Positions 13,260-26,374 of a stretch of 64,000 nucleotides of DNA are shown here, in pieces. The stretch spans positions 1,922,001-1,986,000 of the forward strand of contig CM033404.1 in assembly GCA_019426215.1 (NCBI GenBank), in the 5' to 3' direction. Position numbers and translations under genes: made by a program. Origin of the DNA: Buddleja alternifolia (Eukaryota > Streptophyta > Magnoliopsida > Lamiales > Scrophulariaceae). Position 1 is the first letter of the stretch, and every line of letters begins with the position of its first letter. The notes beneath the pieces were generated by a model. It did not search any database, was not told where the DNA came from, and worked only from the letters and a program-made list of their open reading frames with translations.

Positions 13260-14480
13260 TAATTAATTGAGTAAAACAAGATGTTTTAAAACTAGTTTAA
13301 CTTATTATTGAGTTTTAAAGTTTATTTTTGGACTTGGTTTAATTTTTCATCAATTGATTGTGAAAGAATTTTGATCGAGTCGACACTAGTCAAACTTAAG
13401 TAATTTGATTTTTTTCACATAGCTTATCGTCTGTCACGAATTGAGATGAGCTCAATACATATTAAATAAATGACATCAAAAACTTGGTTTGCATAATAAG
13501 ACATTGAGATGAATATTCAATAATCCAATAAAAATCCTAAAATGAATGATATTCAAAAAGCTCATGAAAATATTTTTCAATCTTAAAAACTCATTATACA
13601 AATTTTTCATTAAAAAATATCCAAAGTTAAGAATTGATCAATTTGATTCTTTTTATCGATATTTTTTTTTGGCTTTAAATCTTTCAAATTGATAAATGTA
13701 CAAGACATATTTTTGTTTTTAAAATTCAATTATTTTAAATTTTTTCTGATAATTTACTTTTGAGTTTCAATATAGTAATTACCTAAAAATATATTTTTAA
13801 TTTTAAGAAGGTTAAAATTTAATTTTTTTAAAAGAATATAATTAGTATCACCCACCAATATAAAATTTCTAAATAAATAAATTTCTATAGAAAATTATGA
13901 ATTATGATTGCTTGATTTTTAATTTCAAATACAAAGGGCAATTAAGTTCATAAATATTTTCGGACTGAATTGCCCTTCATTTATTAAATGTTTGGTTGTT
14001 TGGAATGAAAAGTTGATGAAAATCGATTTTTTGGATTGAAATGTATTATAATGAATTCTTTTATATAAAAAGTTATTTAAAAGAGTTTTTAGTAATTTCT
14101 TAATTTTTATTTGTATTGAGTCGCCGTCTCGTAGACGTCCAAATTTCATTTTTTTTCATCACACTTTGATCCTTAATATTATGTTTCCCATCATTTATCG
14201 CATCGTTATCATAAATTAAAAAAAGTGACGCGCTTTTTGTCCGTGGATCCCAACAATAAGTCAACGTCACATCTCTTTAAATAAATAAATTATTGCTACA
14301 TAATAATTATTTAATTATTTCCTTCTCACACAAGACCCAAGTTTATTGCTTTTTCCATTCATATTCATGAGTAAAATATCTCTGACCGCTCCGCAACTCG
14401 AGATGTATGAAACTCAGAAGAAAATCTAGCTCATTACAACATCTGAAATGACTCTTTTCTCCCTGTGTCTTCGTATAATC
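13260..14480. other. AT-rich intergenic DNA upstream of the phosphatase gene
   Basis: No gene was seen. A small hairpin lies at 13934-13977 (AAGGGCAATT arms around a ~16-nt loop). Confidence 0.4.
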
Positions 14481-14484
14481 TCCT

Positions 14485-14492
14485 GAATATTC
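14485..14492. promoter_or_regulatory. P1BS (PHR1-binding) site GAATATTC
   Basis: The palindrome GAATATTC matches the P1BS consensus GNATATNC. It sits 204 bp upstream of the purple acid phosphatase start codon. PHR1-type MYB factors bind this motif to induce phosphate-starvation genes, and secreted or root-surface purple acid phosphatases are typical targets. An 8-bp match can occur by chance; the position is what makes it credible. Confidence 0.5.
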
Positions 14493-14695
14493 CCCTTACA
14501 TCCGTATTTATACTAATATTTCCCCGTAATACCAATAATATTCGCCGTTAATTCAGCGTAATATAATTCTTAAAACCTTTCATTTATTTATTTATATCCA
14601 ATCTCTTAATGTGTAAAAAAGAAAGAGTTCTTTGTTGGAGGGTGGTGCGCAGGTTAATAAGCAAAGGTTTGAAGCTTGGTGCACAGGATAAGAAG

Positions 14696-17600
14696 ATGGG
14701 TGCACCGGGGTTAAAGTTGGTTCTGGCTGTTCTAGCTGCTACGGTTTTGAATGCTGCAGTTCTGTGCAATGGCGGAATTACCAGCAGTTTTGTTAGGAAA
14801 GTTGAGATGACTGAAGATATGCCCCTTGATAGTGATGTCTTCAAGGGGCCGCCTGGCTATAATGCGCCTCAACAGGTCTTATCTCTTAACTTTTTTTCTG
14901 TTGATTGATCTTTGAATTTTAAGAGGCGCAAATTAGTATTGGTTTTGGTTTGGTTGGTTTTAGGTGCACATAACTCAAGGAGATCATGAAGGAAAAGCAG
15001 TGATTGTATCATGGGTCACCGTAGACGAGCCTGGTTCAAATACAGTTATGTATTGGGCTGAAAACAGTGATCATAAGAATAAGGCAAATGGGAAGATGAC
15101 TAAATACAAATTTTACAATTATACTTCTGGATACATTCATCATTGTACTATCAAGAAATTGAAGGTACATTTGTTAACTTATTTATGGGTAGTTCTATGT
15201 CAGGTCAATGGTTCGATTGTGTATTTTGTGTCAATAGTTCGATTGTGTATTTTGTGTCACTTGTGTTTGAGAATCGTACACAATACATCTTAATTTGTGA
15301 AAGAGATAGACACTAGGCTATTGAACTTAGTATAGTATAGATTTTTCCTTATTTCTTCCTTCTTGATGATAACCATAAATATCTAGTTTTTTCAATCTGA
15401 TTCCATTATATATATATATATATATATATATACTGATTTGTGAAATGATTTTTTGTATGTCAGTATAATACCAAGTATTACTATGAAGTTGGAATTGGGC
15501 ATACAACAAGAACTTTCTGGTTCACTACACCTCCAGCAGTTGGCCCTGATGTTCCCTACACTTTTGGTCTTATAGGTGATCATTTTTTGCCCAACTTTTT
15601 GCTTTTAAGCTTTCTAGGGGTATTATAGTGCTGTAATAATCAGTGCCCTAATTTAATGGTATTTTATGTTTGCTAATAAACTTTTAAGTATTCTGGTCAA
15701 TGATCATTCTGAATATGGTATGGTTTTTATAAATGCTTGGGAATGATTAGATTTGGAAAAAGGCATTTAGGTGTGGGTGATTATGACACGTTTGCCTTAG
15801 TAAGGGACATATTGAGTGATTCTGGAGAGTCCCGGGACTCCAAGTGGACCCCACTTGGATCCCTCTGAACCTCATAGTTCCGAGAGCTCCTATTGATAAC
15901 CGAAATATACTCAACCAAATATATTTCTCTAAGGAATTATAATGATTTCTATAATGAAATGCTGTAAATTTGCATTCCAAATGAAAACTGTTTGCAAGTA
16001 GAATTGAAATTCCTTTTGGTGCAAGTCTTAACTCTTACCTTAAAAACTTCTCAACATAGTTAAGGGTTGTAATAGACCTTTTGAAAATATGATGATTTTA
16101 GCAAGTTGATGATATATTTGTTTGGCTTCGTTTGAATGGTAATCTAAAATATAACACAAAATGTTCAAATGCTTGTCTACTTTAATCCTCAATTATTCGT
16201 TTTGTTGATTGTAGGGGATCTTGGCCAGACTTATGACTCCAACATTACTCTTACACATTACGAACAAAACCCAATCAAGGGAAAAACCGTATTGTACGTT
16301 GGAGACCTCTCTTATGCTGACCATTACCCGAATCAAGACAACGTGAGATGGGATACTTGGGGAAGATTTGCTGAAAGAAGTGTGGCTTATCAACCATGGA
16401 TTTGGACGGCCGGAAATCATGAACTCAGTTTTGCTCCAGAAATCGTACGTTTCATGCAAAAACAAAATTGGATTCAAAATAAATTAATTACATCTTCATA
16501 CTTATAGTTCTGGTTAATGATCATTTCATTACAGGGTGAAACAAAACCTTTCAAGCCTTTTATCCAGCGTTATCGTACGCCTTACAAAGCATCAAATAGC
16601 ACTGATCCTCTTTGGTACTCTATCAAAAGAGCTTCAGCTTATATCATAGTTTTGTCGGCATATTCGGCATATGGTAAGAATGTACCTAACTCAAGTAAAT
16701 TGTTCATTTTACCCTGACGAAGTTTTCTTCACCGTGTTATTTGGTTTGTCTTTTAAGGTAAATATACTCCTCAGTATATGTGGCTTGAAGAGGAGTTACC
16801 CAAAGTTAACAGGTCCGAGACACCGTGGTTAATTGTTCTTACGCATTCACCGTGGTATAATAGCTATAACTATCACTTTATGGAAGGAGAAACCATGAGA
16901 GTCATGTTTGAGCCTTGGTTTGTCCAGTACAAAGTCGACGTTGTATTTGCAGGACATGTCCATGCCTACGAAAGATCGGTATGTGGTGCTAATCTCAGCT
17001 TTCCATATCCTGTTTTGTTCCTTTCCTCTTTATTGTTGGAAATAACGACGTCTTGTCCTGTTTTTTACTCACATATATAACAGTAAATTAGTAAAATTAA
17101 AGCATAAAGAATAATGGTCTAGATGAAAATCAAGAATTCTCGTTCATAGTTTTGCGAACAATTGTAATCAAGAAAACACTCGTAAAGACTTTAAGGTTGT
17201 ATTCAGATTGACGAATTCGAATTTGATGAATGAATCTGGAGGAGGATTTAAAATGATTCCGAATTTTGTAGATTTGATATAAACCACAATGGTTGAAAAA
17301 ATAGCACAAAATGAATTTCAGGGTATTTAAAATTGATCGTAACTCTGAATTTGTTGATTAATTTTGATTTCTTCTGCCTTGACTTGACAACTATCTCCTA
17401 CGTCGCAGGAGCGTGTCTCTAATATAGCTTACAATATTGTGAACGGAAATTGTTCTCCGGTGACCGACCAGTCCGCCCCTGTATATATAACCATTGGAGA
17501 TGGAGGCAATGTCGAAGGCCTAGCCAATAAGTAAGACTCAATATCTGCCCTGTAACTCAATCCTATATAAAGTAGTTTACCTTCAAAGCAGAAGAGTTAT

Positions 17601-17828
17601 AGCTAACATTACTTATTCTTTTCTTTCAGCATGACAGAGCCACAGCCTAAGTACTCAGCTTTTCGGGAGGCCAGCTTTGGCCACGCAACATTTGATATTA
17701 AGAATCGAACCCATGCTTATTACGGCTGGCATAGGAATCACGATGGAAATGCTGTTGAAGCTGATACTATGTGGTTCTTGAACAGATATTGGCATCCGGT
17801 TGATGATTCTACAAGTGCTAAATCATGA
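14696..17828 (+). CDS. Purple acid phosphatase (high-molecular-weight plant type, PAP10/PAP12-like)
   Basis: Secreted binuclear Fe-metal phosphomonoesterase that frees phosphate from organic esters. Eight exons: 14696-14875, 14964-15164, 15464-15575, 16215-16444, 16535-16673, 16758-16978, 17409-17530, 17630-17828, giving 467 aa. Residues 1-26 look like a signal peptide, which decides for this Met over the one at 14609. An N-terminal fibronectin-like domain precedes the metallophosphoesterase domain. All seven metal ligands are present: Asp166 (GDLGQT), Asp195 and Tyr198 (GDLSYADHY), Asn232 (GNHE), His317 (LTHSPWYNS), His354 and His356 (GHVHAYERS). Their spacing matches kidney bean PAP with a constant +31 offset, so the enzyme should be active. 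The last exon has the conserved [18 protein letters not shown]. Length is normal for the family; which PAP paralogue it is remains inferred. Confidence 0.96.
15406..15432. repeat. (TA)n microsatellite in phosphatase intron 2
   Basis: Uninterrupted TA dinucleotides about 30 bp before the exon 3 acceptor; likely length-polymorphic. Confidence 0.9.
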
Positions 17829-18389
17829 GGAACTTGAATTTGTATTCTTTGTTAAGTTCCTTTTTCTCTGGTCTGTAATTTGTTATAATTGTTTGAAAGT
17901 AAAGTGGAATTTTCCAACAAGGTTGTGTATCTCTTCCTTTGGTTGAAAGATTGGAAGAATTGAACCTCACAAATTGAATGGAGTCTCTTTATCATCATTG
18001 TTGCTCCTAGTTCTCTTTCTCGATGTTTATTGAGTCCTTTCTTAGCACATGACTCAGAGTTTCAAGACGATCGCAACTATTTATTTCGTGGGATCCACAA
18101 AATATTTAAATATATGAATGTTCATGATTGTACCATAACTTAGAATAGCAATACCAATAAGTATCACCATTGCTTTTGAAGTGAATTCATTGAGGTAGGT
18201 GAGAACTCATGTATAATACTAACTAGAAGATCCCACATTGACAGGAAGTTCATTTCTGAACTATTATATAGAAAGGAGATTTTACAAGATATATTGAGTT
18301 GAGATGTATTATTATGTTTCAAATTGGTATCGATCTAGGTTATGTATATTGTACACATTTAATCTAGCTCTGATACCAATTTAAATATA

Positions 18390-18950
18390 ATATATGTGTC
18401 TTAATTTTTTTATTTTGTGTAATAATTCTTATGATTATTTAAAATTAAATCAGTTAACTCTCTTTTCCCAAATTAATTAATCATACCTGGCATTCTATCA
18501 ATTTTTAAATTTAATTATAGATTGTACATAACTTAAATGCTTATTAATTAACTAATTATTCGAAATTTATTATAATATGTCTTAATTTTTTTATTTTGTG
18601 TAATAATTCTTGTGATTATTAAAAACTAAATTAGTTAACTCATCTTTGTCCCAAATTAATTAATCATACCTGGCATTTTATCAATTTTTAAATTTGATGA
18701 CAGATCGTACATAACTTAAATGCTTATTAAATTAACTAATTATTCAAAATTTATTATAATATATGTGTCTTAATTTTTTTATTTTCTGTAATAATTTTTA
18801 TGATTACTAAAAATTAAATCAGTTAACTCATCTTTGTCCCAAAATTAATTAATCATACCTAGCACTTTATCAATTTTTAAATTTAACCATAGATTGGACA
18901 TATCTTAAATGCTTATTAGATTAGCTGATTATTCGAAATTTATTTCGAAT
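18390..18950. repeat. Three tandem copies of a ~185-bp unit
   Basis: Units at about 18390-18573, 18574-18757 and 18758-18950 share GTCTTAATTTTTTTATTTTG at the start, AATTAATTAATCATACCTGG in the middle and AACTTAAATGCTTATTA near the end. They lie between the phosphatase and WD40 genes. The length is satellite-like, but only three copies are present. Confidence 0.85.
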
Positions 18951-19568
18951 TGTACTTCTACTTCATTCTTGCATAATCTAATTGCTCATGATGTAAAGTA
19001 TTAAATCAGTTACGTTTTCATGATATTAGCACACAAAAATGTAGACATAAACACACAAAATTTTATTCGTTTGTGTTAATTTATTCGTTTATAATAACTA
19101 GTATTGTTCTTCATTGACCATTCCATTTTATAGACAAGTATAAAACTTGTAATCAAAACTTGTTAGTCTATTAGTATCATCTTCCCGAAAATTCTGACTT
19201 CAATCTTAGACAATCACAAATTATGACATTGGTCCGAGTCTATTGTGTCAGACTATTCCGGTCTTCGTAAAATGATAAAAACAAGTCAAAGCTAAAGAAA
19301 GAGGTAGAAAGAACTGCTTGGTACAAGTCCTACAGCACGTAGTGCAATACAATCGTGCATCTCGATATTCTCACAGTTTTTCTCCAAAGATCTGAGAGCT
19401 GAAAGTGAAAAGTGAAAACCAAACATAAAGAACAGTTCAACTGCAAGTTATCTCTTCAATCTGCACTCACGCAATCCATTTTTCTAACGCAGAGCTTGCA
19501 ATTCGCTATTTAATCATCGAAAAACTGAGTAATTGATGAAGAAGAGGTGAAATCCAGTTCAATGTGCA

Positions 19569-22500
19569 ATGGCAGATCCTACAGTCCACAGCATCTCGCC
19601 GGAAGACGGCGATTCGAAATCGAAAATTGATGAAACGAGAAAAAAAGAGGCGGATTCAGATCCAGAATTCTTCAGTTGTTTACTTCAGCCTTCGCCTCCT
19701 GATTCCGATCGCAATTATATCGGAATCCGCCGCCTCCTCCTCTACCGCAAGGCGCAATCCGGCGTTGTCCGTCGAAAGGTATTTTTCTGCGTTGCCTGTA
19801 GTTATATGTATATCGATTTACATGATTGTATCTATGCACTTGTAGAATTGTGCCTATATGTTGGAATTAGGTGTTTGGATTGGAAATTTTGCAAGAGATC
19901 GCCGTAAGCATTGTAATTGATAGATAAACAGGCGGATTCGTTTCGATAATTCAGGTTTAGATGTTGTTAAATTGTAAGATAAGAATCTAGTATTCTAGCA
20001 GCTCTGCATTTTGTCAGCATTAACTAAAAATGGCTGAACCATCGCATACGCATCCGCTGCATGCTAAATTACTCTACAGATGTGATGCATGTTTATGAGG
20101 ATTTAAACATGTGACTTCATTAGTAAGAGTTAGCATGTGAAAAACTCGAGCAAAAGGTGAATTGCAGTATGCGATTTTAAGATTGTTATCGAATTTGCAT
20201 GTAGGATATAGGTGTGTCTAACTATTGTAAATTTGTATGATAAAAGGCTCGTTCTTAAGGCTATTGTCGATCAACAATTTAAAAATAATAATTACAAGGT
20301 GAACAGAACCTGCTTGAATTGCTCTAATTTCATTTCATTGTGTTTGTAACATGTTTGATTTAAAGCACCCTTCCCTAAAGAGTTTTTTCACATATTCTTA
20401 GTTAACGGGTGAAGTAAATGTCTTAATGTTATATTACTTTAATAGTCTTTTTATTTGTTTCTCTAATTCGAATTAATTAATATATATCTGATTATTTTCT
20501 TAATACATTTTATCCTTTGGGGTGACATCTGAATAAGTATATTTTTCTAATTTAAAAATAATTTTTTCCACACCGATCAATCTTATTAAGTTGGTTGATT
20601 TCTCGATATCATTGATTAACTGATCTGGTTGCATGTTATAGGACTGGAGATGTAATGGAAAAGGTTACGTGGCCTACCGTAATTACATCAATAGGCCGAG
20701 AAATTGGGAGAACTTACAGGCACAAAGCCACTCGAGCACTCCCGGACACAGGTACTAAAACCTGGCCCTAGTTTTTGTTGATCAGTGTTGAACAAGTATG
20801 ATTATCATTAGCAAAACGCAAATCTTTTGTCATGAAATATATTTCAACTCGAGCTTTTTTGCTTTGCATGCAGCTATTTGAACTTTTAGTTGTTAATAAG
20901 TTTGTATGCATGCATAGACATCTTTGTTATGTAAGGTTATTATTTAAGTTTGTCTTGCATACCATTCTGACATCAGGTTAATTTACTGGTTGATGCATCA
21001 GTGGACGATGGATACCATATGAGGCAGACAACTGGAGTAATAGCAGGGTATGTCTCACCATCCATCGTCATTTCAGTCTTTCCGTTGTACAATTTACACT
21101 TAACTAGTTGAGAATGGTAGTAGAATCAGTAATAGGCTACTCAGTATGCATTAGACAGCATGCTGCAATTATGAAACTTGGGACGAACTATTGAGACTTA
21201 CAAAGGAGGAGTTAACTTGAGTTGCTTGGCAACTCTCCCCTTCTAATAAAGTCAATACAAAGAAAATAGAAATTACAAGGTTTACAAAAGGTCTTATCCT
21301 CAATTGGCTTATGGGAAACTAAGATTATTAAATGATAATACTTCAACTCTTTATTTGGTGATGCATAGACTCTCATTTGGTAGTTTCGTTTGTTATGGCA
21401 AAAGTTTTTCCGTAGGTGTCTCATGATAGAAAACAGGACTGTTGGTCCAGTGCCTTTGTCTAGTCAGGCATAAAAACGAGATCATGCAAATTTATGCATG
21501 CTTATTCTATACATATTATACGGTTTTTTGTGTGTTTAAGCTGTTACTTGTAAGCAATTAAGATGACTGGTAGGTAAGAGCGCAGATGTGTAACTTTCAA
21601 CCTAATTCGTTGAATAAAATTGATAAGGGAGATACTGAACATTCCACAATGCATTTTGTTTTTTTTTTCTTCTTCCATTAAGTCTTTAATGTGGAATGTT
21701 GTGAAATGTTTTGTCGCCACTGATTTCAAAGAAGCTTCATGTAAAATGATGTTGCCTTAGTTTAAATCATTTATGAAGATTCAGATGTTAGCTTGTAACA
21801 ATTAATTGAAATGGAATAACCAAGTTGCTTATCAGTAGCAACATTTAGAAGTCTTCTTCCATTTTTCTTAACAGTAGCCTATCATATCTCTTCTGAATCT
21901 ATTTATAGGATGCACGAAGTTTTAGCCAGGCACTGAGCCACACCACAAGTTCTAATGCTAGTGATGTTGAGTACCCACGTAAGAAGGGTGAACCTGCATA
22001 TTCCTTTGTTGGGATGCACTGCATCTTTGACCAATGCAAAGCCATGGGTAATTTCTCAAAGAAGAAAATGAGATTTTATTAATCATTGCTCTTTTTTCAC
22101 AGTTGGGGTGGTTGTACTTTTAGGAAAATTAATCGCTTATCTTTTTGTAGTTACGGTCATAAAGTTTGGGCACATGAGTTCGGATCTGCTTGCTTATGGG
22201 GCATCAGATGGAAGCTTGACTGTATGCACCGTATCTATGCCACCATCAGTTCTGAAGCAGTTAACTGGGCATACAAAAGATGTCACAGGTTGGATTAACT
22301 GGTACTAACTATTTATTCTTTTCTATACTATTCTACTGATTTTAGTTCATTGTTGATATATTAATTGTGAAACACAAAAGCTACCGCTGAGCAGATAAAA
22401 TCAGCTAAGTCTATTGACTATTTAATAGGATGTATCTCACATCACGATAATTGAAAGACTTGCCTATTCTGAATGGCTGCCTGGAAACTTCTTTACTATC

Positions 22501-24863
22501 TCTGATCTTTTTTATGTTTATTCCTTTCATGTTCTACTGGATGCTTTGGGCAGTTTTCTCTTTGGAAATCAGTCAAATTAGTTTTGCTAAGTTCAATTCC
22601 AGGAGAGGGGAATCAAATGTAATCTAAAATTTATGAACTTAATTATATTGAGCTAGGTTACAACAATTCGGGTCCTTTAGCTCTCTCTTTTCTAATTTTT
22701 TCCTTGTCCCCATATACAGGTCAATGACTAAATCTTTTGAAATTCATAGTGGGGGCTTTTACAAGAAAAATTACCAGATTTAGCTTTGTAATATTGAGTC
22801 TCAGTATGATACAAATGAGATATGGTTCAACTACAATAGTCAGAGTGATATATAAACGATTTAGGTTTGTAGTTTGAGCTGGCGAAGTAATTTTTCTTTT
22901 GGTGAGATTAACTGTCAGTTCTTTTTCAGATTTTGACTTCTCATCAAACAATCAGTATATTGCATCTGCCTCAATTGATAAGACAGTACGTGTATGGGAT
23001 ATTTCAAAAGGCCTTTGCATCAGGGTGATTTATGGAGTCGCTTCACAACTTTGCATTCGCTTTCATCCCGTGAGTGCATGACAACTTATATTCTTGCCAT
23101 TGTTTTTAGTCTCAAGAATGAAACTGATTGGTACATGGAAAATTTTCTTTTGCGATTTTATCTATGCAGATGAACAACAATTTTCTTTCAGCTGGCAACG
23201 CAAATAAAGAAATGACGGTAATTCGTGCGCCTTTCCTTGTTAGGATATAATTTAGCATTGTCTCTACTCTTTTTTCCTTTCATAAGATTCATATTTTCTT
23301 AAATTCGCTTATTCTTCCATCTCATTGTTTTGTAACGGGCATTTTAGGTGTTCAATTTTAGTACTGGCAGAACAATCAATAAGTCGGTTTTTGACAGTGA
23401 GGTAACAGCTATGGACCATGACCACACAGGTCAACTTATTTTCTGTGGTGATGCTCAGGTAGGCTGTCAAATTGGAGGTTTCTGTAATGCTGTTACAATA
23501 AGCTTCAACACTTATTTTTCTAAAACACTTTTTCCATCGATTGACTGTGCAGGGATGTGTATACACAGTTACTATGAACTCACGCACGGGTGCGCTATCT
23601 CGGTCTCACCGCCATCGAGCCAAACACAAATCTCAAGTCACTACTGTGCAGTACAGAACCTTTTCTTTGCTGGCACGGGGTCCAGTATTGCTGACCTTGT
23701 CTCGCGATGGAAGTTTGTCGTTCTTCAGGTTAGCTATTGTATATTTCCTTGTTTATAATCCACATATAAACCTAGGTTGCACTTGGATTGAAAGATTTCA
23801 GCCCTAAATATTCAAATCCATAATACCAAATCCATTGAACTTATTTGGCTTATTACAAATCACAAGTTCACAATGGATTTCAAGTCCTTTAGGTCCTTTC
23901 GTTTTTTACCCCAATTATTACTGTGAATTTCAAATCCAAGTGTTGGAGTCGATCATTAGCTCCAAATTCTCTCATCCAAATGCAACTTTAGAATATTGGG
24001 TGTGAGATCCTAATTATGAAAAACACATCGAGATATGAGAAATTGTCATAACTTTCTCTATGAGTAAAAGCACATGTTACAATGTTCACCCCTTATTTTT
24101 CAAGTTGTCAAATCTGTATCTTGCTATTTTGCAAACGTTGAGGGACTTCATAAGTGACAAGTATGCATGCAATTGTCCCTAGAATATTGATTTGATTTAA
24201 TGGATGGTGTTGTAGTGTTTCTTTGGAGATACAAGGTTATTTGACACTTCGTTGTTCACTCAAATTGGCGCCACGTTTACATAGTATCCGTGCCTCTTTC
24301 TGCCCTTTGCTTTCCCTTGAGAAAGGAGAATACATAGGTAAGCATGCCAGTATATTACTGCATACTACCGTCTTTATAAATGATCAAAAATGTCTATCTC
24401 ATTCCTGAGGTTGATCTTTAATGCAGTTGCTGGGAGCGAGGATGCAAATGTCTACTTCTATGACTTAACACGGCCAAGGCATACTTGTGTAAACAAACTA
24501 CAGGTATATCTCGATTGTTTACAAATTCTAGTCTGGACCAAGTTCTGGCCGAACCCAAACAAATCATTTGGTAACTGAATTATACTTTGAAGAAAGTGAT
24601 ACTCACGATGCATGTGTGTAGCACTTGCCATATGATTAGTTGTAGTAGTCGTACCTGATTGGGCCAAGAATTTATGATCGAGGATTTATGGTTTTCTTCT
24701 TTTGTTAACTACATCTACTATATACATTATCAATTATTAATTGTAATTTCAGGGGCATGGTTACGCAGTTATAGGCATTGCTTGGAACCATGGAGAGAAC
24801 TTTTTGGCTTCCTCGGATTTTGGTGGGACTGTAATTGTGTGGAAGAGAGCAAAGACAAATTAA
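19569..24863 (+). CDS. WD40-repeat protein, WDR13-like
   Basis: Twelve exons: 19569-19778, 20642-20751, 21002-21047, 21909-22047, 22151-22288, 22930-23069, 23170-23217, 23348-23458, 23553-23728, 24216-24337, 24427-24503, 24753-24863. All join in frame to 475 aa. The N-terminal ~160 residues are not WD repeats and contain the conserved RRLLLYRKAQSGVVRRKDW. A seven-bladed WD40 propeller follows, e.g. SIDKTVRVWDISKG, SAGNANKEMTVFNF, GSEDANVYFYDLTRP and SSDFGGTVIVWKRA at the end. This architecture matches the plant proteins annotated as WDR13-like transducins, which are scaffolds with no enzymatic motif and unsettled function. Stop is shortly after the last blade, as expected. Start chosen because it is the first Met in the long in-frame first exon. 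Confidence 0.92.
23772..23993. mobile_element. Intronic MITE (TIR TAGGTTGCACTTGGAT) in WD40 intron 9
   Basis: Ends read CTAGGTTGCACTTGGATTGA and, inverted, TCTAAAGTTGCATTTGGATG. The inside is rich in ATTTCAAATCC-type short repeats. Related copies lie in two introns of the BEL1-like gene (43781-43936, 44584-44813). Confidence 0.6.
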
Positions 24864-26009
24864 AAACATCCATATTCAAGGAATTGGACTCGGGGTTAAT
24901 CGATGCTGTATTTGTAATTTAGAAAAGCAAAAATGTTGAATACAAGAATCTCAATGATCTTACTAAGCACGTCACTGTATATTAAAACCAAAGGATTAAG
25001 GGGCAGCATATTATAGGAAGTAGAACAGTTTGTTATACATTCACAAGAGTTGGTCAGCAATAATCATGCGAAGACTGAATAGTGATTTTTTGAGTTGAGA
25101 TTTGTATCCTTCTGTTCGAATATCAAATTTGAATTTCTTCTCTTTTATTTTTGAATAATTTGGCATTAACATAATCGGACAGCATAAATCTCATTCTTAT
25201 AATAATGGAGGTTTCATAATTGCCATTATAAACGGGACCAGCCCTAAGAAACATTATAATGCTCTACTTTTCTTTTTTTATGGATAATTCATGAATGCAT
25301 CAGTTCGTAAGAATCGGCCCACCCAATGCCATTAATTACAATGCATGATGGCAAAATCACCTCACTCACTCTAACCCCATGATATATAATGGGTCAATCT
25401 TAATGAAGTCGGTCCACCCCTCACCCTCTACCACCGTCCACCTTTGAGGAATAAGCTATCAATTACTAAACATGAATACCACTGGAAATGCTAACCGATG
25501 TATCTTAGAATCACCCATGTACCGCTCATTAATTCAGCTTAACCATACTATAAGATTTCACCTATTATTATGACATTAATCTCATTTGATCCAGCCCGTA
25601 CAACAGCTTTCCCAGCACTAGATTATGTATTCTACAGCAAACCCATATTAAGTTCCAATGAACTACTCACTCAATTAACTATAGGAGATAAATCACCAAA
25701 ACAAAAATGATAAATAAATAATACCCATAAATGAAGCTGCTTTCGTCAAATCAAAACCCCAAGTAGACAGGCTATAACCAGATGTGATGGGCTCACGGCC
25801 TCTCCATCTTCACTTTAGGTTAATAGACTTCAGGTCCTGAAACTTGAAGAGAGAAGACAGATGGAAATTTATAGATGTAACCCATAAATATACATGCTCT
25901 GCAAATTCCTACGCTCACAACTAACGCCAAGCTACAACAGAAACAAGTCAACAAGCATACACATCACACCCCTCTTCATCTACGACTCTGGAAACTTCAT
26001 ACCACACAC
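24864..26009. other. Convergent intergenic region between the WD40 and SHL genes
   Basis: Both genes end towards this stretch, so it should hold both 3' UTRs and polyadenylation sites. No open frame was supported. Confidence 0.5.
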
Positions 26010-26107
26010 TTGGGCAGTACTTGTGAGTCGTTGGATTGTGTTGATTTATGTCATAAAGTTAAATGTGGATATTATCATGTCTAATCCAACGACTCACAAC
26101 TGCTCAA
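26010..26107. repeat. Short foldback/MITE downstream of SHL
   Basis: A perfect 17-bp inverted repeat TTGTGAGTCGTTGGATT (26021-26037) and its complement near 26083-26100 enclose ~45 nt. Flanking GCAGT/ACTGC bases extend the stem imperfectly. It lies about 270 nt past the SHL stop, so it may be in the SHL 3' UTR. Confidence 0.65.
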
Positions 26108-26374
26108 GCTAGTACCATCTACGGACCCCTATAAGTTTAGTATAAGCTGGGTTATTACAAAGAGAGGCCCTGAAAAGGAAAAAAGGCAGGAAAACTAATC
26201 TACATCACATAATTAGAGCCAACTAAACACATCCTTGACCTTATGAACAAACAAGGTTAACTGTCTTTTAAACCAAATAGACAAGACGAGTTTCCTTCTT
26301 AATCCGCTTGCAAGTCTTCTTTATTTAGTGCCCCAGTGATTACTTGCATTAAATACAGAGATTTACAGTCTGTA

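Noticed and set aside
12914..13262. Two overlapping frames of 91 and 101 codons
   Set aside because: Both run through the SINE at 13065-13198 and its target duplication, so they are chance frames.
14609..14695. Upstream in-frame Met of the phosphatase
   Set aside because: It would bury the signal peptide 29 residues inside the protein; the Met at 14696 gives the normal precursor.
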